NCBI RefSeq assembly: GCF_016808335.1 | Contig: NC_053141.1 | Coordinates: 4,580,711-4,644,710 of the forward strand | Direction: 5' to 3' | Origin: Panicum virgatum | Lineage: Eukaryota > Streptophyta > Magnoliopsida > Poales > Poaceae | DNA: 64,000 bases | Position numbers and translations under genes: made by a program | In this document: positions 20,647 through 32,132 of the stretch, one piece after another | Layout: each line of letters begins with the position of its first letter | How positions within the stretch are numbered: position 1 is the first letter of the stretch | Notes under the pieces: generated by a model | Seen by the model: only the letters and a program-made list of their open reading frames with translations | What the model was told of the DNA's origin: nothing | Database searches by the model: none

Positions 20647-21332
20647 GACTACTGGCTAATTTTCACTTGGGGAATGAAAGATGGTTCTCCATTTTTGGCT
20701 CTTATCAAAGACAAATACTGTATTTGGATATGCAGGTATTTGTTAGAATGTAATAAATAAGCGTAGTTTGTGATTTCACATGATGCGGTTTTGATGGCCC
20801 GATGTGGTGCATTTTTGCTTCACAATCAATTATATACAGTGGAAAGGTTTGTAACAATTATAAGATATGACTCTACCAAATGACACATATATTCGATATT
20901 CTGAGATGCAAGTATTTATTACAAGGAAACGAAGATTATTGAGATTTCAGCTATCTGTCAAGAAATGCATTTTTTTTCCTGCAAAGAAAAATAATTCTTT
21001 CGTGCCAAGACATTAAATGCTGCCATATACTACAAACTATTTTTTTCTTAAACAAAAAGAGAGTTCTCAGGCCTTTTTGACCGCACATAGCCAAGAAATT
21101 ACGAATTGGTGGTTACGCTTTGTACAATCGAATTTCAGAGATCTGCAACAGTTGTAAATGCTCTTGTATGGCGTCTCTCTCTCTCTCTCTCTCTCTCTGT
21201 GTCCCATGATCAACAATAATCGTTTCACATCAACAAAGATTTGCAAGTGTTGTAAATGCTTCATGCTTGGTTAGTTGGCTGCTTGGAGTATCTTGGTGCT
21301 TCACGTTAACCCATCACTCTAATAGACTAATA
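20647..21332. other. 5' flank of the PMEI pseudogene
   Basis: No gene seen. It is repeated inverted at 43143-43813. It includes a CT simple repeat at about 21176-21198 (GA repeat at about 43272-43289 in the other copy). Confidence 0.6.
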
Positions 21333-22248
21333 CACTACTACAAAAAGCATTTTTAGTAATAGATAAAAACATATTTTTAGGGGGCGGGTGCGATACCTAC
21401 CCTTTAGTTCTCGCAGCTAAAAATCGATTTGTAGAGATCGATAACTTATCCGCCCCTACAAATACATTTATAGAGGCGGGTGGGTTATGGACTCACCCGC
21501 CCCTTCATATCAATTTGTAGCGACGGGTCATGAGTTCACCCGTCCCTACAAATCTATATGTAAGGATGGAAGAGCCTATGACTCGCTCCTACAAATCATT
21601 TTTCAGAACATAAAAAATTAGAACAAAATACTCAAAAACAGCAAAAATAAAAAATATCCCGATCACCACCACAAACCCCTCTTCTATCGAGGTACAATTT
21701 TTTTGTCGAGATATGCACACTTGCGTAAACTGGAATTCGAACCGCCTAACTCAAGCTTCGCTCGTACCTTACTACCATACTATTCAGTCATTTATGACTC
21801 AATAGAGTATGCTACTCTTTTATATTAATTCTGAAATTGATTTGTAGGGGCGGGTGATGCCCCTACAAATCACCCGCCCCTACAAATCTTTTTCTAGGGG
21901 CTGGTGATGCTACCACCCCTAAAAATATTTTTCTTTTTTACCGGAAAAATCATTTAAATCTCTACATATAGCAAAACAAATAAAAAAATAAAACTTCTAC
22001 ATTATGGTTATTGTGAAATACAGAAATAAAAAAATATGTCAACTATATTTCAATGTATATAAATGTCAAGATCGTAGAAATCTTAAAGTATGACTTGAGT
22101 TATAAAAGATACTATATAGTTATAGTTATTAGAGAACTTATAATAATTTTTTGAACTATAAAATGACCTCAAATGAAAAAGTTATCAACTACAAAATTTT
22201 AGATCTCGTCATTCTCTATAATTTTTTATAAAAGTTTGACTTCATCTG
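21333..22248. mobile_element. CACTA-like non-autonomous element, truncated by an LTR insertion
   Basis: It starts CACTACTACAAAAAGCATTT and carries recurring GGGGCGGGTG / CACCCGCCCC subterminal motifs. The full version is inverted at about 41960-43142. At 22249 an LTR beginning TGTAACATCCC interrupts it, where the other copy continues. A tRNA-like B box (complement of GGTTCGAATTCC) lies near 21739. Confidence 0.7.
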
Positions 22249-24562
22249 TGTAACATCCCAAAAATTCACAAAGATAACCCACGAGCTAAAAATAATTTTC
22301 AAAATTATTTTCGTCGTTGAGCGCAAATCATCTCTCCCGTTCGATGCTCCTAATCCCCCGAAAAGCCGGTCCCGACATCCAATCGCTGTCCCGTCTCCCT
22401 GTCCTGTCTCATTCCGCGCGTCACGCCCGACCGGCGCGCGTGCACGTTCATCCGCGGCCGCCGCCGCGAATTCCGCCGTTTTCTTTCTCTCTCTCTTTCT
22501 CTTTTTCCTCCCCTCTTCTTTTTCCTTTTTCCTTTCTCCCTTCTCCTTTCCTTCTCCCTCTCCTCTGCTGCGCGCTCCCGAGCGCCGCCACCGGTCGCTC
22601 CCCCGCTCCTGTCCACGCACGCGTGCGTGCGCCCCTGCTCGCCTGGCCCATCGCCGTTGCGCACGCCGAGCCCCCTCGCCGCCTCGACGCGCGCTCTGCC
22701 CACGCGTGCGTACGCGCATCACGCGGCCGCGATGCCCGCCACGCTGCCCGCTCGCCGCCGACTCGTCCTATCGCATCCACGCACCGCACGCGCACGAGCT
22801 CGAGCGCAGCACGCGTTCCACGCGGCCGCACCGCTCGCCGTGCCTCCCGTCGATACGCAACGCCTTCCTGTGCCCGTCTCGCCGCTCGCGCCGCCGCACT
22901 GTAGAGCACAGCGCCCCGCCTTGCCGCTCGAGCCGAGTAGCCGGCCCCTCCACGTGCTCGTCCTTCCCTGCGCGCCCTCCCTGCCCGAGCCATCACGTCG
23001 CCACCGCGAATCGCGCTGCTGCGCACCGTGACACCGAATGCCATTAAAGGCACCTCGCCAAGCTCGCCGCCCCCCCCCCACCGGCCACCACCACTCCACC
23101 GCCTCTCTCGCCTATAAATAGGCCCCTACACCGCTTCCCCACCACCACAACGCCTACCGCCACCTCTAGCCTCCTCCCCGAGCTCCCAACGCCGCCACCG
23201 CCCACCATAGCCGCCGAGCCCCTCCGGTCACCGCGGAGCCGCCTCCTCGCTCCACCTCTGCCCAAGGTAAGGGGCGCAATAGGATCCCCTCGCCTCCCTT
23301 CCCCTTTTTCCCCAGCTCCGAGTCGCCGCCAAGCTCCACAGTGGCGCCGTCACGGTCACCGTCGCCCGCCGCCGCCCGCCGCCATGGCCAAGCCTCCACG
23401 GTCCATCTCCGGCCGAGCTACGACAGGGGATCGCCTCCTCTCACTCCCCTCTTTCTTTTCCCCTCCTCCCGAAGCGCTGTCGAGCCCCAGGCCGCCGGCC
23501 TAAGGCCGCCGCCGGAGCGCCGCCCCCTCCCTTCTTCCATGGGAAAGGGGAGGAAGAAGACAGGCACTTTTGCACAAAACCCCCTGCCTTTTTCTCTATT
23601 CTATTAAGAAACCTCCCACCTCTCTAGTACTTTTACAAAAGAGACCTTCCTATTTTTCTATTCACAAATAAACCCTTCCACCATATAAACTTAATTCTAA
23701 ATAAACCCCTGACCTTTTTTAGAACAGGCCGGTTATTTTCTAAAATTACAACCAAGCCCTTGCCCCTCAAAAATATTTACAAAAAGGCCTTTGAACCCCG
23801 TTCAACCCCTAAACCTCTCTATAACCTATCATTTCATGCGCCAAACAATCTCCGATCGATCTGAAACTTTACCACGCCATTCCTAACATAGTTTTGACCG
23901 TGCCATTAGAAAATAGCCCAAAAATATTACTCCTATCTCCATATCTTAATTGTTTCCGATTCGAGCTCAGCGATAAAACTTTTATTTCTTTTCTTGATTG
24001 TGTGCTTGCTTGTGTGCGTCGTAGATCGCGGTGTGAACGAGGGAGAACCCGTCGACGAGCAGTACTGCGGGCACGTGAATGAGGACCAGTTCCACGATCT
24101 CGAACTCGAAGGACATTACTTCGATCATGACTTCCCGGAAGGCTTTGAGAAAGGCAAGTTCAATCCTGCCCTTTGATGCATGTTTTGTTCTAGTTTTTAT
24201 AAACACAACCTATTGGCCTGTTTTACAAAATTGCATATGTTTTGACTGCTGAAAACATGGTTGGATAGCCACCCCTTGATTTGTTATAACCATTCCTTGA
24301 CCACCTAGATTAATGTCTGAATATGATCTATTCTGTTTGGATGTTAATCACTGCTAGAACGCTTAGGACCTCCAACCCGGTACAACTTGTTTTATAAAAA
24401 AGAAAATGTGTGAGTGTGTGTGGAAAGGGAAAATGGGGACAGAGGAGTTTGGAATCCATTTATAATTGGTTGGTCATTGGGTTGAGAATAAATGTCGAGA
24501 CTCACTTCCTGTCAGTACAAACCCATGTCAATTGGGCAGATGAAGGAGTCAATCTCTAGGAG
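22249..24562 (+). mobile_element. Gypsy-type LTR, GC-rich, 5' boundary defined
   Basis: The left boundary is exact: homology with the inverted copy stops at 22248 and TGTAACATCCC begins. The first 1.3 kb is very GC-rich, then pyrimidine-rich AAACCCCTGACC-type sequence, then a short acidic open frame and AT-rich sequence. The reverse-oriented LTR ending at 63661 has the same architecture and related micro-ORF. The right boundary is not resolved. The many overlapping frames in 22300-23500 are GC-driven artefacts. Confidence 0.6.
23994..24176 (+). CDS. LTR-embedded acidic micro-ORF
   Basis: A short frame ending at 24176 contains NEGEP, many Glu/Asp and the terminal motif FEKGKF. The counterpart on the minus strand at 62088-62303 contains IEGEP, FEDP repeats and FEKGK. 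The conserved part starts after a hydrophobic LVCV segment, and a TTGTGTGCGTCGTAG-like tract could be a splice acceptor. It may be the end of a short leader-encoded peptide or an exon. Function unknown. Confidence 0.4.
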   Translation: MIVCLLVCVVDRGVNEGEPVDEQYCGHVNEDQFHDLELEGHYFDHDFPEGFEKGKFNPAL

Positions 24563-27165
24563 TTGATGACGATAAGCAATACTGAGGATTCGAAAATGTA
24601 TATTGACAGTGCTTTGCATCATGGGTGGCCTCCAGCCATGGTTGTTCGTGCCTTTCCGATCGGTCAAGATGAAGGTGGTGCTCCTGAGGAAGTTGAAGCA
24701 GAGGAAGAGGTCTCAGAAGATGTGCATCAGCAGCAGTCTGAACCTATACAACAAGAAATTGATGTTGATGCAGGACAAGGTATAGAGGCACAAGCACAAG
24801 GGGTGGCAGATGAGGGTGAGGTTTTGCAGAGTATCGTGCAGCAAATGCACAATGAAGATGTGGAGGCCGCTGCAATGGACGAGCATGAAAATTCATCAGA
24901 TGAAGAGTTTTCTGTACCGTCAGAATGGGCTAATACTGGCTTTGGTAACCCAATGGTAGCTGAACATAGGGATCAGAAGTATGAGTACAGGGAGAATGAG
25001 GTGGTGCAGGGAGCAAGATATTCAAGCAGTGGGGATGTTAAAGATGCAGTGAAGAGATGAGCTGTATCTCTTGGCAAAGAATTCAGAGTTGCTAAATCAA
25101 ATAGCAGTGTGTACGGCGTGGTCTGTGCGAAGGAAGGCTGCCCATGGCGAGTTCATGCCTTCCAGGGGATATTCAAGTCGTATTGGAAGATTTCTATTGT
25201 TGTTGAGCATACTTGTGTTCTGGAAGGTGTGCAGAACGTGCATAGGAACATGACAACTGATTTCATAGCCAATGAAATTTATGGGATGGTAATGGATAAG
25301 ATGCACCTCGAGCCAAAAATGATAATAAGGCACATTCAGCGCAAATATCATTTTAACATCAGCGTACGAGGAGGTTCGGTACGTACGAGGCATCGTACGA
25401 TAACCTACCTCGTATGTTGCAAACAATTGCACAGAGGAATCCAAGTACTTCATACAGCTTCAAAAAAATCCCAAACCACAGTGGAGGGCTGACCATATTA
25501 CAGAGAGCCTTCTTTTATCTCGGTCCACATGTCAGAGCATTCCAATTTTATCTACCACTTCTTTGCATAGATGGTACCTTTCTAACCGGAAAGTACAGAG
25601 GTACAATACTTACAGCAATTGGAGTGGATGACAATAATCAGCTTATGCCAGTGGCATTTGCATTCGTTGAGAGTGAAAGCACAGATAGCTGGTTATGGTT
25701 CCTTCAATTAGTAAAGCAGCATGTTGTGGTGGGCAGAACTAATGTATGTCTAATCAGTGAAAGGCATGCAGGAATTCTTCAAGCAATCAATACCTTGCAG
25801 AATGGTGGGGATACTTTTCCTTCAATATGGCCTGATGTTCACAACCATTGGTGCACAAGATATATGGGTGCAAATTTTCATGATTATTTCAAGAACAAGG
25901 ATCTGATGGACCTGTTCAAATGATTGGCATCACAGAATCAAGAGCGCAAATTCAAGACCCTATGGAAGATGCTTGACAGGTTGACTGCAAAGCATGCCGG
26001 AGATGATGCAGATCCACTAGAAACCAGACCATTCTCTGATTGGATTCGCCATGTCCCTAAACAGAAATGGGCTCTATTGTACGACACAGATGGTAAAAGA
26101 TATGGTATACTGACAACAAACAATGCTGAGTCATACAATATGATTATGCGTGGAGTGAGATCACTCTCGCTAGTTGGCATAATGCTGAGTCATACAATAT
26201 GATTATGCGTGGAGTGAGATCACTCTCGCTAGTTGGCATAGTGGAATTCATAGTTTACGGTTGTGCAAAGTACTTCAGAGATTGTTACATGGCTGTTAGT
26301 CGATCTTTGGCTAACCCATCAGTGGTGTTTGGTTACAAAATGACAGAGTAAATGGATGCGAAGATTAAGAAATCGCGTCCACGCGATATCAGGCTGATGG
26401 GAACAAGGGAACGCAGGTTTGAGGTCATATGCAAGGGAAGATCCAACAGAGGAATGCATAGAAACCGAGTGGTGCACGAGTACCTTCTGGCTGAGAATGG
26501 GACAATCCATTGTTCTTGCTACAAGCCTACTCTGCTGCATAAACCGTGCTCGCATGTCATTGCTGCATGCAGGGAGGCAGGTATTGAGCTAGGGTCATTT
26601 GTCTCTACATATTACAGGAAGGACACGATCGCAGCGGCATGGAATCAGGAGGTGTTTGGGTTTGCAATGGTTGACACGTATGTGCAAGAAAATGCAAACA
26701 AGCTGTACATTCCTGATCCTGCAACAATGATTGCTCATCGAGGCTGCAGGAAAACACGTCGTATCCGCAATGGCATGGATGAGGCAGAAGCTGGGCGGTC
26801 CATAAAATGTTGTACTAATTGTGGTAATCTAGGCCACAACTACAAGCGGTGTCCTTTGACCGACTTACCTGGGTCCGCGAAGGCAGGCCCATCTGGTAGT
26901 GCCGCTGATGGAGCTGCTCCAGATTTCGGAACCTCGTCTGCACGGAGGTTTAGCGTTTCTGCCTCGTCCTCGTGCGGAAGAGGCAGTAGACGGTAACGAA
27001 CATGTTCTATTTCCAATTTCCTTCTAGTTTTGTTTAATTTTAAGTTTCTATTAATTTTGTTATGTGTTTTATTTTGCACTGCAACTACTGTTTTATGAGT
27101 TCCCTTATGTGTTTATTTGTTTTGAATTGCAGGTATGGCGAAAGGTTTTCCACCGACCCCTGAGT
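24563..27165 (+). pseudogene. Mutator-like (MULE) transposase, disrupted
   Basis: Order: acidic N-terminus (24563-25060); a MuDR-type DNA-binding region (25061-25370, EFRVAKSNS and GCPWRVHA); MULE transposase core (25490-25920, CIDGTFLTGKYRG and VDDNNQLMPVAFAFVE); a SWIM finger (CSCYKPTLLHKPCSH near 26513-26560); and a CCHC knuckle (CTNCGNLGHNYKRC near 26810-26850). A probable last intron is 26990-27131 (GTAACG donor, TTGCAG acceptor), giving a short final exon ending at about 27165. Lesions: TGA at 25058, a frameshift near 25370-25420, TGA at 25921, a 59-bp tandem duplication (26122-26180 and 26181-26239) shifting frame, and TAA at 26349. The usual second catalytic Asp (SDR) reads SER, a D-to-E change. 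Confidence 0.88.
26122..26239 (+). repeat. 59-bp tandem duplication in the MULE transposase
   Basis: AATGCTGAGTCATACAATAT begins at 26122 and again at 26181. The two 59-bp units are identical, and 59 is not a multiple of three. The reading frame before and after changes exactly as this predicts. Confidence 0.95.
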
Positions 27166-28159
27166 TGCTCAACCCGGTTATCCTATCAGTGCTGCGTCCT
27201 CGTCCGTCGGCCTAGAAGGACTCGTCGTCGTAGGGGAGAGTAGATTAGTTTGGCTATATGTTTCAGTAATTGTATGAAACGCATGAACTTAACTTGCATT
27301 GTCTTACGTTTGACGTTAGTGTAAATTGCGTGGTACCGTCCCTTAATGTGTATTGATGATTTCTTTTCATTTCCTGCTTCATTGAATGTTAAAGGAACTA
27401 AACCTGAAATGAGACAACCATACAACATCTAAACGATTATATCGAAGTTTTTAAAAAATTGCAGCTAGACCCCTGGCACCCCCGCTTAGGGCGCCAGGCA
27501 CCCTGGCACCTATGCCTAGGGCGCCAGGCCCCTTGCGCCTCTGCCTAGGGTGCTAGGGGTCTACATACATTTTTTTTTACTTCTGGATCGAGATGTAATT
27601 TTTTTCTCAATTTTTTTACATCTAGGTCCTGGCTCCCGGGCCTGGGCGCCAGAGCCCCGGGCGCCCTGGGTGGGGGCGCCGGGCTCCCTGGCTCCATAGA
27701 CCAGGGCGCCATGCCCCCTGGTGCTCCGGCCCAGGGAGCCAGGCGGATACTTCTATAAATAAATTTTTTAGAATATTTTTTTGTAAAAAATAAAAAAATA
27801 TTAAAAATAAAAAAAGCCCGGCACACCATGACCCGTAACTGCTTTGCCCCATCGCCCAACAATGCAGCCAAACCAACAATGCAACAGTATTGCTCGGCCA
27901 GCCTCCGCTTTTCCCGTTCACACCCTCGTCCCGCTCATTCATTTGCAATGCTGCTGCCGCCCGCCGCCGGCCCTTGCAGTTGCCCTTACTTCCTTCTTCC
28001 TGACCTCTCCGACTCACAATATTTCATACGACCACAACAGAACTATACAGTATCTCATCAGATGATTCTTGTACCAAGTTGATAGGTACCTCGATCACCT
28101 CATCTAGCTCTCGAAGAAGCAGGCGACAAAATGAGCACCTCGTCAGAGGCCTCCATCAT
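27166..28159. other. Region 3' of the MULE gene with GC-rich inverted repeats
   Basis: No gene seen. The sequence is ordinary AT-rich to 27460. An inverted repeat then pairs 27466-27481 with 27548-27563 (one mismatch), enclosing GGGCGCCAGG units. Related GGGCGCC words recur to about 27745. Beyond that is low-complexity A/T sequence and a weak open frame at 27828-28082 with no domain. Confidence 0.5.
27466..27745. repeat. GC-rich inverted/clustered GGCGCCAGG repeat
   Basis: The arms TAGACCCCTGGCACCC and GGGTGCTAGGGGTCTA (27466-27481, 27548-27563) can form a hairpin. The interior and the following segment (27620-27745) repeat CAGGGCGCC and GGGCGCCAGG words in both orientations. Confidence 0.7.
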
Positions 28160-28345
28160 TGATCAATGCAAGGCACCCAGATCATATGCGAGCACGGTCA
28201 GATAGATCATCAGAGTCGGCCGGGTTCAGGCTAGGGCAGCAAGCGGCGAGTCCTGGAACTCCGTCAGCGCGCCGGCGCAGCGCTGCACGGCGAACGCCGC
28301 CTGGGCGTACCCAGTCTGGTGTGCTCGACCACGCAGCCGGCCGAC
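28160..28345 (-). pseudogene. PMEI-type C-terminal fragment
   Basis: On the minus strand, AQAAFAVQRC, then EFQDSPLAAL, and after a frameshift LTVLAYDLGAL align with the final third of the PMEI proteins in this window (AVQAC, GYRGSPL, LTMVAFELGAL). It retains the last conserved Cys but has no signal peptide, first disulfide hairpin or helices. A stop after the SPLAALA segment breaks it. Confidence 0.6.
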
Positions 28346-28590
28346 AGTCGCACGAATCTTGATGGACAAGGATCAAACGGCAAAGAAATTGCCTGCCCGG
28401 GTTGGCAGATACCAATATTCGATTTTCTTTATATTCATTCTTCTTTAGACGGCAACGGCGTTATACATGGGGGCGGCGCGGCTGGTCGGAGGTACGACGG
28501 GGACCTGACCTTGAGCGTTCCGGACGACGCGGCCCAAGGGTCGCGCGCGGGTAGCTAGGGGAACCATCACGAGACGGTAGGTGCTGTTAT

Positions 28591-29342
28591 CAGGCCCGGC
28601 CCTGAGGGGGGTCGAGCTGTGTAGCCGCCCCGGGCCCCCAAAACGTAGGGGCCTCCCAAGGTAACACGCATACATATATAGTATACTTGTAAATGGGCTA
28701 GGTTCACACGACAAGCAAGAAGCAACGCTAGAAGGCCTACAAGCTAATCACGTAGTCATGCTTGTCTAATTGGCAATTGCGTACCACGCTAGCCGACTCA
28801 TCGATTCCTTGAATTCTCATTGTCATTGTTCATTCACTCACTCTGATTGGATTCCAATCTCACTGCCCGTAACTCATAATTCATCTGATAGACTGATACT
28901 AGCCCCTTCATTGATCCTTCGTCTTTGAAGTCAGAATTCATCTGTTACCATCTACCCTCTATATCTACGTTTGATAATTATCTTTTTGAAAATTTCAGAG
29001 CCCTCATGTCATCTAGAAGACACCCATCAAAGTTAAAACTATTGAAGAATTATTTCAGGTCTGTAATATCTCAAAAAAGGTTAAATGGTTTGGCCACTTT
29101 ATGCATTGAGAATAAATTATTGGTAGATCAACACTAATGCCATCATCGATGATTTCGCATTGAGAAATGCTAAAAGAAATTTTAAGCTAATATGTATAAA
29201 TTGTATGATATAAATGTTGCTTTGGACACTTTAAAGTGTTTTTGACTACTACTGTTATTGTTATTATTAGTTCATAGTATTGTTAGGGGGGCCTCTCTTT
29301 TTAGTTACGCCCCGGGCCACCAAAAACTCAGGACCGGGCCTG
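28591..29342 (+). mobile_element. hAT element remnant (752 bp)
   Basis: CAGGCCCGGCCCTGAG at the left and CTCAGGACCGGGCCTG at the right form inverted repeats, flanked by a perfect 8-bp duplication GCTGTTAT (28583-28590 and 29343-29350). The interior frame 28925-29137 resembles the C-terminal end of a hAT transposase of the TTF-zinc-finger type (SKLKLLKNYFRS, QKRLNGLATLCIEN). A frameshift then gives IDDFALRNAKRNF. It is an internally deleted derivative. Confidence 0.9.
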
Positions 29343-29576
29343 GCTGTTATGGGTTGACTGGATGAAAATTCCGGAGAACAGACGATGGCGGGGTGCACAC
29401 CAGCAGAGGAGGGCGTCGGGCCGAAAGTTTATAGAGATTGTACCACTCCCAGAGCCAGAAGCCCGCATCTTATTAGTACTTTCTAGGGAGTGGAGGAGGT
29501 TACGAAAGGAAGCGAAGCACGGAGAACCCGTGCGGTCTAAGATGTCAGCGTTTTACTACAACTTCGGTATAACGTA

Positions 29577-29778
29577 CTCCCTCCGATAAAAAAACAAACA
29601 AACCATTCTACAGATTCTAGGACAAATTAACAATGACCATATTTATTCCTATTTATTATTTATATTTGGCACTAATTGATTTTTGTATGTATATGTATTT
29701 TCTAAATAGAGTAAGATGACATGTTTTTTGAGACATATTTTGAATCCTAGATTGACTTTTTTTTTGGGACGGAGGGAG
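29577..29778. mobile_element. Stowaway-type MITE (202 bp)
   Basis: CTCCCTCCG at the left and CGGAGGGAG at the right are terminal inverted repeats, flanked by TA dinucleotides (29575-29576, 29779-29780). Size and ends fit Stowaway/mariner MITEs of grasses. Confidence 0.85.
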
Positions 29779-30386
29779 TAGGTGATAGATTATTTTGAGA
29801 GACCGTTTGGATCCTCTCATTTTGGAGGAATTGAAATCTACTTACTAACTAGGCTATTTGGCTTAGAATTTTATATCCCACCACTTTTCAAAGTTTAGAT
29901 ATAAGTTTATCCTAAATTCATAGGATGAGAGATGAAAATTGTTCTATACACACCAAGCTATGTTTCTATTTCATAACTTATAGCACACTCTTTAGCTCAA
30001 ACCTATATAGTAGAAGTATAGCACATAAGTATCTTCCTTATATGGCCAACAATAGCATACAAATATATTCCGTATATCATCATATTAGCTTAATAGATTT
30101 GTGTCTAAATTATGATTACTAGAATGGAATTCAATTCCATGGTTCCAAACGGGGCTGAAGGGATTCTTTGGATCTGAAATTTGATTGGAGTACATAGGCA
30201 CGTAGAAGACATCAAGATTTAGATAAGCTGGGTAGCCATATTAGCGTAATATTCTACATAGTGTTGGGAATTGTATTGCGTTATAGTTTGAGTATGTTGT
30301 CCTTCTGGGAGTATCCCCATCTCTCCTTATATACTAAAAGCAGATTTACAGAAAGGCAAGTCCCCTGGTTACAATGTATATATTTA
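29779..30386. other. Intergenic sequence with a probable MITE
   Basis: No gene seen. About 29805-30155 is bounded by ACCGTTTGGATCC and the complement-like GGTTCCAAACGGGGC, suggesting a Harbinger- or hAT-type MITE, but boundaries and target duplication are not resolved. The remainder is unremarkable. Confidence 0.4.
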
Positions 30387-31293
30387 CTGGCCTATCAACC
30401 CGTGCACCCGCAAAAGTTAATTAGAATTAATATAAAAATAGATCTTGTAACTAACAATTATAATTATCTATTAATTCTCCCGTGCTTGTTGCTCGCCTCA
30501 GCCAGACATGGCTTTTGTAGTGGTCGGCATTCCTACGTGGTTCGACTAACTTTTTTTTTCTTTTCAAAAAAGAAAATAAAAGACTATTTTCTAGCTACTA
30601 ATTATAATTATCTTTTAAATATTCTAACACATACTCTAAAATACATATTTATAATTATCTAGTTACAATAGACTTTATTTTGCATCGCACCTCCATGTAT
30701 ATATATATATAAATTGAATCATTTATTTGTGAATTGATATTCTTATCTTTTTCATCGTATATGAATACACGGTGACACATATCGTAGGTAGTATTTTTAT
30801 ATAATTAACATAAATAATATATTAAAATGAAAGAAATAGTAATTTAGAATTTTATTTTGGTGAACTTTATATTTTATTATCATTATATAATTTAGATTTA
30901 AATTTCAGGGTTACTATAACTCTTGATAATGATACAATTGGATAATTTATATATAAATTTAGTGGTTATTTCCATTATTTTAGTAATGGCATATGTGGGT
31001 AATTTATATGAAGATTAGGAGGTTACTTTATATTTTTTTTATAATAGTAGAGGTAGGTAATTTTATATACATGTTTAGCGGGTTACTGTAGTCTATTTTT
31101 ATAATGGTACAAGTGGGTAATTTATTAGAAAAGATAACAAATCCAACGACTATTGTGATTTGAGTTATCAAATTGATGGCGAGATGTTTCTGATTTTTGT
31201 GAGAATTTCTATGATTTCTTTAATTTTTTAGATTGTCCACCTTGGATCTAAGTGTGTGTTTTTAAAAGGAGTCAACAATTAGTAATAGTAAGA
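30387..31293 (-). mobile_element. Helitron-like element (907 bp)
   Basis: On the minus strand it starts TCTTACTATTACTAATTG at 31293 and ends near 30387 with CACGGGTTGATAGGCCAG. Host bases A (30386) and T (31294) flank it. It shares its sequence and both ends with the cleaner element at 32133-32965. The 3' hairpin is partly decayed and the terminus is CCAG rather than CTAG. No helicase is encoded. Confidence 0.7.
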
Positions 31294-32132
31294 TTTGGGA
31301 ACTCAGTAGGTCTCTATCTTACCTTCCTTCTAGGTAGCGAGGGTTCATCATTGAATGTCCTGGCGTTTGCACACGTCTGCTAGCCAGTTCAGACACATAA
31401 ACATAGGCATAAACGTCTAACTGCAAGTATTCACATCCAATCCAAGTAAGTTCAGACAAAGAGTCAGCTTTGACAATGACGAGGTAGCTTGGTTGGCTGA
31501 GAATCCTAGCCCAGCTTGGACAACCCTATAGTTCAATCAAAGTATCAAACTGTGGTTTTTGTTTTATGAGGTGTTCAAGTTGTGGCTGGACATGGAGAAA
31601 CAATATTTTCTTCATTCTCTTTAACATCTTCTGTATCCTCTAATAAGCATATGCTCACTGCCTAGTCTTAGACCAATTAATGAGCAATAATATAGACTTC
31701 ATGACACTGCCACCACTAAGTGCGGGAATTTATAAATACTCCGAAGATAACCCCCCTCCCAAAAAAAAGTCACTCTCATTTTAATTGCCCCTTGAAAATT
31801 GTTTCAAATTGTCTACTAACCATTTCACATGCATATATGCATATATGTCCTCAATACATACAAGTATTCACACACATCCAAGCAAGTCCAAACAAAGAGC
31901 CGTTCTTCGAGGTAGCTTCGTTGGTTAGCTTCGTCTAGCCTGGACAAAGATTTATATATGGGGTTTTTACAAGGCATACTGCGTATATACATATACGTTC
32001 AAGTTGTACCCTCCTAACAGTCTGATGCCAATGAGCAATAGTATAAAATTAATGGAAACCGCTTAGACTAAGAGTAGTACGTAATCAATCCTTGAAATGC
32101 TACACATTTAATTTTGATAGAAATTCATAGAA

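Noticed and set aside
21176..21198. CRISPR-like or regulatory repeat
   Set aside because: It is a simple CT microsatellite, shared with the inverted copy; plants do not carry CRISPR arrays.
22300..23500. Several overlapping long frames on both strands
   Set aside because: They lie in a very GC-rich LTR with low stop frequency; compositions are Arg/Ala/Pro-rich, no domain is visible and frames contradict each other.
27828..28082. 84-residue plus-strand frame after the MULE
   Set aside because: Pro/Ser-rich with no motif and no promoter support.
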